From: Vreelandella zhuhanensis
GTDB taxonomy: Bacteria; Pseudomonadota; Gammaproteobacteria; Pseudomonadales; Halomonadaceae
DNA: 64,000 nucleotides
Assembly: GCF_009793355.1 (NCBI RefSeq)
Contig: NZ_WTKP01000001.1
Location: forward strand, 372,001 to 436,000
Direction: 5' to 3'
The notes under the pieces were generated by a model. The model was not told where the DNA came from. It saw nothing but the letters and a program-made list of their open reading frames with translations, and did no database searches. Position numbers and translations under genes: made by a program. Of this stretch, positions 53,525 through 62,215 are shown in pieces (within the stretch, counting starts at the first letter, position 1; every line of letters starts with the position of its first letter).

Positions 53525-54781
53525 TCAGCTCTTGTGACGGGCGTTGTAAATCGTTTCGTCGAGTTCGCCTTCGCTCTTGGCGACCAGAGTGGTGACCATC
53601 AGATCACCCGCCACGTTCACACTGGTACGTGCCATATCCAGGATACGGTCGATACCCGCAATCACCGCAATCGCTTCCAGCGGCAATCCGATCTGTGCCA
53701 TCACGATGGACAGCATGATCAGACCTGCACCGGGGACACCGGCGGTCCCGATGGACGCCAAGGTACCGGTGAGAATGATCATCCCGTAATCCATGAGGCT
53801 CAAATCGACGCCCAGCAACTGGGCGATAAATACCGCCACCACGCCCTGATAGATAGCGGTGCCGTCCATGTTGATGGTGGCACCCACCGGCAACACGAAA
53901 CCGGCCACGCCTTCCGAGACACCAAGGTTCTTCTGGGCACAGCGCAGAGAGACCGGCAGCGTGCCCGAGGATGAAGCCGACGAATAGGCGACAACCAGAG
54001 CATCGAGAATCCCTTGCAAGTAACGCACCGGATTGAGCCGGCCGATCAATGACAGCAAACCGGTATAAACCACCAATACGTGCAGCACGCTGGCCAAATA
54101 AGCCACGCCGATGACCTTGGCCAGCGGCAACAATACTTCGAGCCCGTAACTGCCGGAGACATGTGCAATCAGGCCGAACACGCCGAACGGCGCGAGCGCC
54201 ATGACGAAGCTGGTCAGCTTGTACATAGCCTCGGCGAAGCTTTCAAAAACACGAATGACCGGCTCGCCCTTCTCTCCAATCAACGTCAAGGAAATGCCTA
54301 AACCAATGGCAAAAACAATGATCTGGAGGATGTTTCCCTTGGCGAGAGCATCGATTGGGTTCTGCGGCACCAGGCCCACCAGAATTTCAATCAGGCTAGG
54401 CGCTTCACTGGCTTGCACATCGGACTCGAAGCTCATCTCTAGGCCTACGCCAGGCTGGAAGATCAGCGAGGCGAGCAGACCAATGGAAATCGCAAAAGCG
54501 GTAGTGACTAGATAAAGCCCGATGGTGCGAACGCCGATACGCCCCATTTTCTGCGGATCGCGCATTGCCGTGATGCCTACCACCAAGGTGGAGAACACCA
54601 AGGGCACGATCAGCATCTTGATGGCACTGATGAAGATATCGCCGATAGGCTTGAAGACGCTGGCGTTTTCTCCCATCAAGGCACCCGCCAGAATACCCAG
54701 CACGAGGCCGGCGAGGATTTTTTGCCACAAAGGAATACGTCGCCACAAGTTACCGTTGGCGTTTTCTGGTCGATTGGTCAA
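53525..54781 (-). CDS. Dicarboxylate/amino acid:cation symporter (DAACS family)
   Basis: A 418-residue GltP/DctA-type transporter with the glutamate-transporter signatures: SASSSGTLPVSLRCAQ (first re-entrant loop), GATINMDGTAIYQG and GTAGVPGAGLIML. It couples uptake of Glu, Asp or C4-dicarboxylates to Na+ or H+. The start seems to be TTG at 54781, with AAAGGGG eight bases upstream, since the next ATG would remove the first membrane helix. Confidence 0.92.
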   Translation of the reverse strand: MTNRPENANGNLWRRIPLWQKILAGLVLGILAGALMGENASVFKPIGDIFISAIKMLIVPLVFSTLVVGITAMRDPQKMGRIGVRTIGLYLVTTAFAISIGLLASLIFQPGVGLEMSFESDVQASEAPSLIEILVGLVPQNPIDALAKGNILQIIVFAIGLGISLTLIGEKGEPVIRVFESFAEAMYKLTSFVMALAPFGVFGLIAHVSGSYGLEVLLPLAKVIGVAYLASVLHVLVVYTGLLSLIGRLNPVRYLQGILDALVVAYSSASSSGTLPVSLRCAQKNLGVSEGVAGFVLPVGATINMDGTAIYQGVVAVFIAQLLGVDLSLMDYGMIILTGTLASIGTAGVPGAGLIMLSIVMAQIGLPLEAIAVIAGIDRILDMARTSVNVAGDLMVTTLVAKSEGELDETIYNARHKS

Positions 54782-54977
54782 GGAGATACCCCTTTCTGTA
54801 ATTATGTTTTCACATAGGTCATATTAATGAAGGGGCGCGATTATACAGAAAAAAACGCAAATTAAACGCAATAATCCATTGTTATATCTCTGCATGACGA
54901 TGCCTTTTTGTTTGGCTGCTTTATGCGCGACTGAGTGGGCTTCAGCGATGGAAGTGGCAGTAGGGATAGACGTATGT

Positions 54978-55850
54978 TCAATCCAATAAGCTCAAATAGG
55001 CTGCGATATTCATCGCATCCTGTTCGGTAACGCCTAGATCCGGCATGGCTGTAAGGGGGTCCACCTCGGTGGGGTGCTGGAGCCAGTGCACCATGTTGTC
55101 GAAATTATTCGTCAACACACCAGCAATGTAACGGCGCTCGCCAATGCCTTCCAACGGCGGGCCGACATCGACCTGCGGCCCGACCAAGCCCGGAATCCGG
55201 TGGCAGGCGATACAGGCATAGCCGTACATTGCCAGTCGGCCGCGCTCAGGGTCAGGTGTAGAGACCGGCGGCGTCGCGGATGTGCTTGCCTTTTTCACCT
55301 CGGCAACCCATGCCTGGTAGTCGGCCGGAGAAAGCCTTGGCATTTGCATGAGAAAAGCCACGATTTCCCAGATTTCCGCGTCGGTGAAGATGAACTGCCA
55401 GCTCGGCATACCGGTCATCTTGATACCGTGTTTAATGGTCCAGAAGATTTCAGCAGGGCTCCGGCTGCGCGCCGTATGGGCCAGATTGGAAGGAACAGGC
55501 GTCATGCCCTTACCCACGTCGTCCCGGCTGATACCAGGGGCGCCGTGGCATTGCACGCATTTTTCCCGATAATAACGCAGCCCCTGCTCGGCCATTGCCG
55601 GATCGTCCAGAGGCGGCACTTCAATGTCTTCGGCCCGCTGACGAATGGAACGATTCAAGGCCGTATTGAGCAAGGTATAAACGGGCTCGGTGTGTTGTTG
55701 CAATGCAGAGACATTATAAGCTCCCCAAAACACGAACGTAGCCGCACCTGCCACCATGGCGATGGCTACTGCCACTCCGATGATGGTGAGACGGACCACT
55801 AGGCGATGGCGGGCCCGGGCGACTAAACGCTTAGGGACTCGATCATTCAT
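54978..55850 (-). CDS. Membrane-anchored di-heme cytochrome c
   Basis: A 290-residue protein with one N-terminal membrane anchor (about residues 20-44), then two cytochrome c domains with CVQCH (about residue 100) and CIACH (about 215) heme-binding sites and later Met residues (PSW, LTAMPDLG) as ligands. It is the last gene of the oxidase operon and starts within the stop of the preceding monoheme cytochrome gene (ATGA). It probably passes electrons toward the oxidase. Confidence 0.87.
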   Translation of the reverse strand: MNDRVPKRLVARARHRLVVRLTIIGVAVAIAMVAGAATFVFWGAYNVSALQQHTEPVYTLLNTALNRSIRQRAEDIEVPPLDDPAMAEQGLRYYREKCVQCHGAPGISRDDVGKGMTPVPSNLAHTARSRSPAEIFWTIKHGIKMTGMPSWQFIFTDAEIWEIVAFLMQMPRLSPADYQAWVAEVKKASTSATPPVSTPDPERGRLAMYGYACIACHRIPGLVGPQVDVGPPLEGIGERRYIAGVLTNNFDNMVHWLQHPTEVDPLTAMPDLGVTEQDAMNIAAYLSLLD

Positions 55851-56212
55851 TTCAGTGTGTACAGATAAGCAGTGATATCGCGTGCGTCGTTTACGCTTAC
55901 GTCCATGTTCGGCATGGCCGTAAGCGGATCTATCGCTTCAGGGATGCGTATCCAGCGCATCATCTGTTCGGGTGTGTTCGGCAGCACCCCCGCCAGATAA
56001 GTGCGTTCGGCGATACGCTCAAGAGGCGGGCCTGTACGGCCATTCGCTCCCAGAATACCGGGGATGGCGTGGCAACTCCCACAGCCGTAGGCGGCAATTG
56101 CCATCTTGCCTTTCGCCGGGTCACCCGGCAGCGACATCACCTCGCTCTCGTTACAGCCCACGGCGAAGAACAAGGGCATGAGCAAAACAGAAAAAGCAGG
56201 TTTCGTCGTCAT
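55847..56212 (-). CDS. Lipoprotein monoheme cytochrome c
   Basis: A 121-residue protein with a lipoprotein signal (MTTKPAFSVLLMPLFFAVGC; Cys at about residue 20) and one CGSCH heme site, then NTPEQMMRWIRIPEAIDPLT and the PNMDVS Met ligand. The start at 56212 overlaps the stop of the preceding membrane-protein gene (ATGA); the long reading to 56536 runs antiparallel to function through that gene and is rejected. Its C-terminal half resembles the second domain of the next cytochrome, suggesting duplication. Confidence 0.85.
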   Translation of the reverse strand: MTTKPAFSVLLMPLFFAVGCNESEVMSLPGDPAKGKMAIAAYGCGSCHAIPGILGANGRTGPPLERIAERTYLAGVLPNTPEQMMRWIRIPEAIDPLTAMPNMDVSVNDARDITAYLYTLK

Positions 56213-56583
56213 AGGCATGCACTCAAGAAAAAATTGGGGATGCCTTCGGCCACGATGAGCAGTGCCGATAGCCCACTTATCATCAAGCCTCCCACTGCCA
56301 TGAAACGTATCCTTGATGTCTGGGCCTGGGGGTCGCCAGCGTCCGGCCACTGTCGTCCGACCTCGCTCCACTGCCGCCAGGCCACCCATCCCCCGGCGAC
56401 ACTCATCGCCAGGGTCGCTAATGTCACGCCATGCAATGCCCAGTAATTGCCTGTGGCACATACCCATGACACCAGGAGGTAACTTGCGATCAGGTGCAAT
56501 GTCCAAGCGATGATCCCGACTACCCAGCCGGTCCATAACCGCAAGGGATGGCGAGTCACTCCTTTTCGCGCTTTAGCCGACAT
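56209..56583 (-). CDS. Small four-helix membrane protein of the oxidase operon
   Basis: A 124-residue protein with about three or four hydrophobic segments (LWTGWVVGIIAWTLHLIASY, ALHGVTLATLAMSVAGGW, AVGGLMISGLSALLIVAEG) and a basic N terminus. I do not recognise a family, but its position between coxC and the cytochromes, and its overlaps with both neighbours (11 bp and 4 bp), suggest an oxidase subunit or assembly role. The start at 56583 is chosen because the earlier reading lies inside coxC. Confidence 0.65.
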   Translation of the reverse strand: MSAKARKGVTRHPLRLWTGWVVGIIAWTLHLIASYLLVSWVCATGNYWALHGVTLATLAMSVAGGWVAWRQWSEVGRQWPDAGDPQAQTSRIRFMAVGGLMISGLSALLIVAEGIPNFFLSACL

Positions 56584-57181
56584 AAAGACGAGGCACCCAA
56601 TAGAGTAGTAGGTAAAACGGAATCCAGGCGATGCACACGAAGTACCAATAATTGGTATCCACCACGACGCCGATCTGCCGCTCCCTGGTGAAGTAGCCAC
56701 GCCATGCCAGGATGGCGACCACCGCACTACCCACCACGATGGAGGTTACGTGAACATAGTGAAAAACGGAGATGGCCCAGACGATCGAACCGTAGGCATG
56801 ATCTTTCCAGCTGAACTCGTAAGCCATGAGCTCCAGCGAACGCAGCACTAACACAACCGTGGCCAGCAACACGCTGGTAGTGACCCCGATCGCTAGAACC
56901 CGCTTGTCACCACGGTTGATTCCCTGTCCGGCCAGATACATGGTGAAGCTGCTGAGCAACAGTAGCCCCAGGTTAATACTCGGCCAAAGTATCGGAGGCA
57001 CCTTTCCTGTCGGTGGCCAAGTCTCGGCATAGGCCGCCAGATAAAGATAACTGACGCAAAACGTCAGGACGACGGCCGACTCGATGGTGATCAGGCCCAG
57101 AATCCCCCACCACAACGGCGCCCGCCGATCCGGATTGAAACGGCTCATGCCCGACACGTCGACGGCTTCGAGTACGCGCAT
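56573..57181 (-). CDS. coxC: Cytochrome c oxidase subunit III
   Basis: A 202-residue membrane protein with five hydrophobic segments and the subunit III pattern (WGILGLITIESAVVLTFCVS, HVTSIVVGSAVVAILAWRG, YWYFVCIAWIPFYLL). Short form, as in caa3/cbo-type operons. Its start overlaps the coxA stop by one base, so it is translationally coupled. Confidence 0.87.
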   Translation of the reverse strand: MRVLEAVDVSGMSRFNPDRRAPLWWGILGLITIESAVVLTFCVSYLYLAAYAETWPPTGKVPPILWPSINLGLLLLSSFTMYLAGQGINRGDKRVLAIGVTTSVLLATVVLVLRSLELMAYEFSWKDHAYGSIVWAISVFHYVHVTSIVVGSAVVAILAWRGYFTRERQIGVVVDTNYWYFVCIAWIPFYLLLYWVPRLYVG

Positions 57182-59091
57182 CAGTCATTCCTCCAAGGCC
57201 GCCTAGGCCAGAACCAGGCGACCAGACTGAAGAACACCAGAAAAAATCCAATCACAAAGAAGATTGGATGAAAGATGATGCCGATAAAACCCGTGGAGGC
57301 GGCCACCGCCGAGGCAAACGGCCAGATGCTGGGTCCAGGCAATACCTGCACGCCCACTGGACTAGCATCCAGCACGCTTGTCAGCACCACTTCTCGGCGG
57401 TCGTTGCGCAACCCCGTGACCACCCGGCGCTCATCTTGCCTCTGCCAGTCCCACAACGGCCAGCGGCTTTCCACGACGGGAATATGGCGGAAGTTGTAGG
57501 ATGCTGGCGGTGATTCGGTAGCCCACTCCAGCGTAGGGGCATTCCACGGATTCGTGCCTGCCGGACGGCCGCGAGACACACTCCAGATCGCGTTGACCAG
57601 CGTAATGCCAAAACCGACAGCCAATACCAGAGCACCAATCGTCGCCAGCATATTGAGATCCCCCCACCCCATCTCGTCGGCATAGGTGTAAATACGGCGC
57701 GGCATGCCTTCGAGTCCCAATTGATGCATGGGGAAAAAAGTGATGTTGAAACCGATAAACGCCAGCCAAAAGCTCCACTTTCCCGCCGTCTCGTTCATCA
57801 TTCGCCCAATAATCTTGGGCCACCAGTAATAAACCGCCCCGATCAATGGAAACACGGCCCCACCGATCAACACATAGTGGAAATGCGCGACCACGAAGAA
57901 GGTGTCATGGACTTGGGTATCGAAGGGAATCGAGGCGACCATCACCCCAGTAAGCCCGCCGATAACAAAGATGGCGAAGAAACCCAGCACCCATAACATA
58001 GGGGTGTGAAAACGAATCTTGGCCCCCCACAAGGAGGCGATCCAACAAAATATCTGCACCCCGCTGGGAATCGCAATCATCGCACTGGCGGCGGTAAAGA
58101 AACTCATGCCGAGCTGCGGCAAACCGGTGGTGAACATATGATGCACCCACAGGCCGAAACTCACGAAGCCGATCGCTACCACCGAGAGCACCAGCGCCGT
58201 GTAGCCGAAAATCGGACGTCCGGTAAAGGTGATAATGATTGTCGAGATCATGCCCAGTGCCGGCACTAAAATGATGTAGACCTCCGGATGCCCGAAATAC
58301 CAGAAAAGATGCTGCCACAACAGCGGCTCCCCGCCGCTTTCGACAATAAAGAACTGGGTATCCACCAAGCGGTCGAGAATCAGCAAGGTACTACTGACGA
58401 TCACCGCGGGCATGGCGAACACGATCATGAAAGACATCACCAGTGCCGCCCAGACGAACAGCGGCATACGGTTCAGCGACATGCCCGGCGCGCGCATTCG
58501 CAGAATGGTCACGATCAGCTCCACTGCCGCCGTCAACGCCGAGACCTCGATAAAGGTGATCATGGTGGTCCAGACATCCACCCCATAGCCGGGCGAATAG
58601 AGCTTTCCCGCCAAGGGCACATAATTGAACCAACCGGCATTCGGTGCCATGCCCAGCAATAGCGACCCGAACAGCACAATCCCGCCAATCAGGTAAACGT
58701 AATAACCGAAGGCATTGAGCCGGGGAAAAGCCATGTCGCGGGTACCGACCATCAGCGGCACGATGTAGATCGCAACGCCTTCCATGACCGGAATGGCGAA
58801 GAAAAACATCATCACCGTCCCGTGCATGGTAAAAAACTGATTGTAGAGCTCCGGCCCGAGAAGCTGTTGCTCGGGTGCGGCCAGCTGGAGCCGCATCAGC
58901 AAGCCTAGAATCCCTGCCAGCAGAAAGAAGATGAAGGCAGTGATGATGAAGCGTTTACCAATCATTCGCTGGTTGACCTGGGTAAACCAGCCGGGAAACC
59001 CACGAGGCGAATACCATGTTCTGGCCAGATGTGCCGTTTCCTCCGGCGAATCGATGATGTCGCGCTGCTCGGCGGCTTTATGGAGGGTCAT
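57181..59091 (-). CDS. coxA: Cytochrome c oxidase subunit I (caa3-type)
   Basis: A 636-residue subunit with more than twelve membrane helices. It has the low-spin heme His in FTMHGTVMMFF, the Cu_B/Tyr ligand region WYFGHPEVYI (His with cross-linked Tyr), VHHMFTTG (two Cu_B His) and the high-spin heme His in VVAHFHYVL. The K-channel and D-channel regions are present in outline. The extra C-terminal part (about 100 residues, two or three more hydrophobic stretches) is typical of the long caa3-type subunit. It overlaps coxB by four bases. Confidence 0.95.
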   Translation of the reverse strand: MTLHKAAEQRDIIDSPEETAHLARTWYSPRGFPGWFTQVNQRMIGKRFIITAFIFFLLAGILGLLMRLQLAAPEQQLLGPELYNQFFTMHGTVMMFFFAIPVMEGVAIYIVPLMVGTRDMAFPRLNAFGYYVYLIGGIVLFGSLLLGMAPNAGWFNYVPLAGKLYSPGYGVDVWTTMITFIEVSALTAAVELIVTILRMRAPGMSLNRMPLFVWAALVMSFMIVFAMPAVIVSSTLLILDRLVDTQFFIVESGGEPLLWQHLFWYFGHPEVYIILVPALGMISTIIITFTGRPIFGYTALVLSVVAIGFVSFGLWVHHMFTTGLPQLGMSFFTAASAMIAIPSGVQIFCWIASLWGAKIRFHTPMLWVLGFFAIFVIGGLTGVMVASIPFDTQVHDTFFVVAHFHYVLIGGAVFPLIGAVYYWWPKIIGRMMNETAGKWSFWLAFIGFNITFFPMHQLGLEGMPRRIYTYADEMGWGDLNMLATIGALVLAVGFGITLVNAIWSVSRGRPAGTNPWNAPTLEWATESPPASYNFRHIPVVESRWPLWDWQRQDERRVVTGLRNDRREVVLTSVLDASPVGVQVLPGPSIWPFASAVAASTGFIGIIFHPIFFVIGFFLVFFSLVAWFWPRRPWRND

Positions 59092-60104
59092 TCCAGGCTC
59101 CCCAAGTAGCTAAGTAGTGCCTGTAGATTAGCTGGCGACAATTCGGTCGACGGCATCTGATTGCCGGGCTTGATGTGCTGAGGATCGGTGATCCAGCCGC
59201 CGAGATGGCCGATACGATTGGGAGTCGTGGCTGCGGCCAACGTCCGACGGCTGGCAATATGCGTCAGGTCCGGGCCGTCCTGCCCCTCTGCCGATGTGCC
59301 GCGAATGGCATGACAGTCAGCGCAATCCTCGTTTAGAAACACCTCACGCCCAAGCATTTCTTGAGCCGTTGCCGGCTCCATAGCCGGTTGTCGCTGACCC
59401 TCCAGCCAAGCCTCGAATGCTTCCGGCTCCTCGGCGACCAGCAAGAACGCCATCAGGGCGTGTTGTGTACCGCAGTACTCTGCGCACTGCCCACGGTAAA
59501 TGCCGGGCTGGTTCGCCGTCACCGAGGTCACATTCGTACGGCCTGGCATCATGTCCGTCTTGCCCTGAAGGTTGGGCACCCAGAAGCTGTGGATCACATT
59601 GTCCGACTTCAGCAAGAACCGAACCGGTTCATTCACGGGGATATGGATTTCGTTGGCGGTCGTGGCGATTCGGCCTCCCGTTTCGTCCAGGTAATGCACC
59701 TCCCACCACCACAGTTTTCCCACCACCTCCACGGTCAGGGCGCCATCGGGAAGCGGAGCATCAATCTCGCGCCCGATGGAAAAGCTGGATAGGGCAAAGG
59801 GGATGGTCGCTGCAAGCGGGAGAATGATCCCGCAGGCGATCACCAGATTACGGCTCTGACGCGCACTGAGCGGAAGAGCGGCGCCTTTCTTGTGGGCGCG
59901 AAAGATGGCCACCAGCAGCAGTGCGAGCACCAGCATTGTGACGAGGCTGGCAACGACCAGGGTCGGCCACCACAGCCTCGCGATCAGGTCGGCCGCCGAC
60001 CCTGCAGGATTGAGAGCCGACTGCGAACCGGAACAGCCAGATAGCAGTGTGGCAATGCCAGCCCCCAGTATTACGATGGCCCTTGAGCGCGTCCCTGGAA
60101 TCAT
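59088..60104 (-). CDS. coxB: Cytochrome c oxidase subunit II with fused cytochrome c (lipoprotein)
   Basis: A 338-residue protein: a lipoprotein signal (LLSGCSG, Cys about residue 24), a two-helix membrane anchor, the Cu_A domain (HSFWVPNLQGK, QCAEYCGTQHALM) and a C-terminal cytochrome c domain with CADCH. Fused cytochrome c defines caa3-type subunit II. It is first in the operon coxB-coxA-coxC-membrane protein-cyt c-cyt c and diverges from the SCO gene. Confidence 0.95.
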   Translation of the reverse strand: MIPGTRSRAIVILGAGIATLLSGCSGSQSALNPAGSAADLIARLWWPTLVVASLVTMLVLALLLVAIFRAHKKGAALPLSARQSRNLVIACGIILPLAATIPFALSSFSIGREIDAPLPDGALTVEVVGKLWWWEVHYLDETGGRIATTANEIHIPVNEPVRFLLKSDNVIHSFWVPNLQGKTDMMPGRTNVTSVTANQPGIYRGQCAEYCGTQHALMAFLLVAEEPEAFEAWLEGQRQPAMEPATAQEMLGREVFLNEDCADCHAIRGTSAEGQDGPDLTHIASRRTLAAATTPNRIGHLGGWITDPQHIKPGNQMPSTELSPANLQALLSYLGSLE

Positions 60105-60278
60105 TCCCTTTCCATTTTCGGCGTATAAAAAGGCGCATGTGTCGATACGCTATGATGTCAGTCTAGCCAAGAATGCTAATCCAGCCATGGCGTGCCTTTC
60201 TCGGCATATTGCTATGCTTGCCACTGACTATGCTTTCCACTGGCTACCCGATTACCCAAGGTGATAGGAGAACAGAAG

Positions 60279-60902
60279 ATGTGGCGAACTAGCCGACAAA
60301 GGGGTAGAAAATTTCTATTGCTCGCGGGGATCATGTTGCTTGGCGGCTGCTCCGAGCCAAGCTGGCAGACCAAGGATATCTCCGGGCTCATGTCCCCGCT
60401 TGAATTCGAGCTTACCAACGAGCAAGGAGAAACGGTCAGTGCTGCAGATTATCAAAACCGAATCACCCTGCTGTTTTTCGGCTTCACCCACTGTCCGGAT
60501 ATTTGCCCGACGACGCTCGCCAACCTTGCGTCAGTCTCGAATGAACTGGAAGAAGAGCTGGAGAAAGAGCTGGAGAAAGAGCTGCGCGATGACCTGCGCG
60601 TACTGTTTGTTTCAGTGGATCCGGACCGAGACGACCCTGAGACATTACGCGAATATACCGAGTCCTTTGGCCCTGAATTCATCGGCCTTACCGGTGAGAA
60701 GGCTCAGCTGGAAACACTGACGCGCCGCTATCGCGTTACCTACGGCTATGGAGCCAAGGACGATGCCGGCAACTACGATGTGTCGCACTCAAGTGCGGTT
60801 TTTGCCTTCAATCGTGACGGAGAGGCGCAGCTACTGATGCGAGAAAGTGATCCAAGAGACGCCGTGCTTGCCGATCTACGCCAGCTGCTAAGCACCCAAT
60901 AA
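60279..60902 (+). CDS. SCO1/SenC/PrrC family copper chaperone lipoprotein
   Basis: A 207-residue thioredoxin-fold protein with a lipoprotein signal (LLLAGIMLLGGC), the copper-binding CPDIC and a later His (DVSHSS). SCO proteins deliver copper to the Cu_A site of subunit II. A run of EELEKELEKELRDD near residue 92, from tandem GAGCTGGAGAAA DNA, inserts an unusual charged helix between the beta-strands. AGGAG precedes the ATG at 60279. It is divergent from coxB, its likely partner. Confidence 0.92.
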   Translation: MWRTSRQRGRKFLLLAGIMLLGGCSEPSWQTKDISGLMSPLEFELTNEQGETVSAADYQNRITLLFFGFTHCPDICPTTLANLASVSNELEEELEKELEKELRDDLRVLFVSVDPDRDDPETLREYTESFGPEFIGLTGEKAQLETLTRRYRVTYGYGAKDDAGNYDVSHSSAVFAFNRDGEAQLLMRESDPRDAVLADLRQLLSTQ

Positions 60903-60934
60903 AAAGGCGCGCATAGTTATTCTGCGCGCCTTTT
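60902..60934 (+). terminator. Rho-independent terminator after the SCO gene
   Basis: Stem AAAAGGCGCGCA / TGCGCGCCTTTT with a nine-base loop immediately after the SCO stop codon, also usable by the convergent repeat-protein gene. Confidence 0.9.
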
Positions 60935-60981
60935 ATAGAGCTCGGCTGAGCCTTCAAGGTACTACTGAGCATAGATGTCAC

Positions 60982-61434
60982 TTATTGGATTTCAGTTTGC
61001 GGCTCATTTTCCTCCCCAAGATCGGGGCCTGGATTGCGGCTTTCGCGTCCTGGCTCATGATCCCAGCTTTCAGCATCTTGCGTTACCCCTTCTCGAGACC
61101 TTTCCAGCTGCGACTCGGCTTCGTCTTGAATATCAGGGCCTGGATTGCGGCTTTCGCGCCCTGGCTCATGATCCCAGCTTTCAGTGTCTTGCGACATTCC
61201 ATCACGAGAGCCTTCAAGCTGCGACTCGGCCTCCTCGCTAATATCAGGGCCTGGATTGCGGCTTTCGCGCCCTGGCTCATGATCCCAGCTTTCGGCATCT
61301 TGCGTTACACCTTGAGAGTTTTGCTCTCCTCCTTGAGTACTGTAATCACCTTGGCTGTCCTGCTGCGCAAGGACGGGAGCAGCACCGGCGAGCGCTGTGG
61401 TTATCGCCGCTGAGATAAATATCGTCCTGAACAC
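60982..61434 (-). CDS. Secreted repeat protein of unknown function
   Basis: A 150-residue protein with a signal peptide (FISAAITTALAGAAPVLAQ, cleavage near residue 23). The rest is three near-identical copies of a 37-residue unit, each with ESWDHEPGRESRNPGPD followed by an acidic AESQLE segment. It is strongly acidic with no Cys. No family was recognised. The start is a GTG at 61434 with AAGGAG seven bases upstream. It is periplasmic or extracellular; function is unknown. Confidence 0.7.
   Translation of the reverse strand: MFRTIFISAAITTALAGAAPVLAQQDSQGDYSTQGGEQNSQGVTQDAESWDHEPGRESRNPGPDISEEAESQLEGSRDGMSQDTESWDHEPGRESRNPGPDIQDEAESQLERSREGVTQDAESWDHEPGRESRNPGPDLGEENEPQTEIQ
60990..61310 (-). 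repeat. 111-bp tandem repeat inside the secreted protein gene
   Basis: Nearly three copies of a 111-base unit, visible as the repeated core TCAGGGCCTGGATTGCGGCT followed by TTCGCGCCCTGGCTCATGAT on the plus strand (about 61021, 61132 and 61243). Spacing is exact. Copies differ mainly in the acidic part. Confidence 0.9.
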
Positions 61435-61545
61435 AATGTTCTCCTTCTAGCCCTTCAAGCTAAGCGAATGAATCAGTTTTAACCCCTTGCTTTCTTCACA
61501 GGCATTGATAAAGAAAGCACACAAATCATGTTAGACGATAATCGA

Positions 61546-61788
61546 TCATCGCAGCCGATAACCCACGCCGGTCAGCGTCTCGATCCGCGCAGCCTGGCTG
61601 CCAAGTTTGCGGCGCAAGGTACGCTCAACGGCGTCGACCACGTTGCTGCCTCCCTGATAACTAGTGCCCCAGACATGCTGCAAAAGCTCACTGCGGGACA
61701 CTGCCTTACATAGTTCAACAACCGCTAGACTGCCCATCCCATGACTGGATGCGCTGACTGGCGTCCTAAGCCAGACCACGGGAGACAA
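61546..61788 (-). pseudogene. Remnant of an OmpR/PhoB-type response regulator (DNA-binding part only)
   Basis: The last 50 codons encode a clear C-terminal half of a winged-helix Trans_reg_C domain: SRSELLQHVWG, NVVDAVERTLRRKLG and IETLTGVGYRLR. The receiver domain and the first part of the winged helix are absent, and the 5' end (about 25 residues) does not match. No start with a good ribosome site is seen. It is a decayed fragment, and no histidine kinase is nearby. Confidence 0.7.
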
Positions 61789-62215
61789 CGAAAGCTTGAT
61801 GACGCTGGGTTGTGTCGCTCCAGGCAGTCCAGGCAGCTTTCATGCAAATTCAAGCTAACCGTATTGTTATATTACGTGAAATATCGGCCAATCTAGATAC
61901 ATAAGTCTATATAAAGCAGCTTTTCCACACTTTATTTTCACGCTTTCTTATCAGATACCGCATGTTTTTTGTCAAGGCGTCTACACTACTTGTCAGGATG
62001 GTTACACTATAATGAGTGAGCTTGCTCTCAACATTGGGGTTTTCCGGCGTAACACTTTTATTCCAAGCATTTGAAATAAAAAGAAAAGTTTCCATTTTAC
62101 ACATCAATGTTAAAAAAATTAAAGAAATGTCGCACAGATGCGTGTTGGTACTATGCTGAGCAAGGCATTATTCACCCTGCCGTACAGCGACAGCGTGAGC
62201 ACAGGGGGAACATTC
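61789..62215. other. AT-rich intergenic region without a gene
   Basis: About 430 bp, clearly richer in A and T than its surroundings. Short open frames occur (for example minus 61907-62107) but none has a ribosome site or recognisable sequence. It carries the promoter of the AraC-type gene and possibly the decayed 5' half of the response regulator. Confidence 0.5.

Noticed and set aside
56209..56536. N-terminal extension of the monoheme cytochrome gene to 56536
   Set aside because: The extension lies inside the small membrane-protein gene in another frame; the ATGA overlap and lipoprotein signal support the start at 56212.
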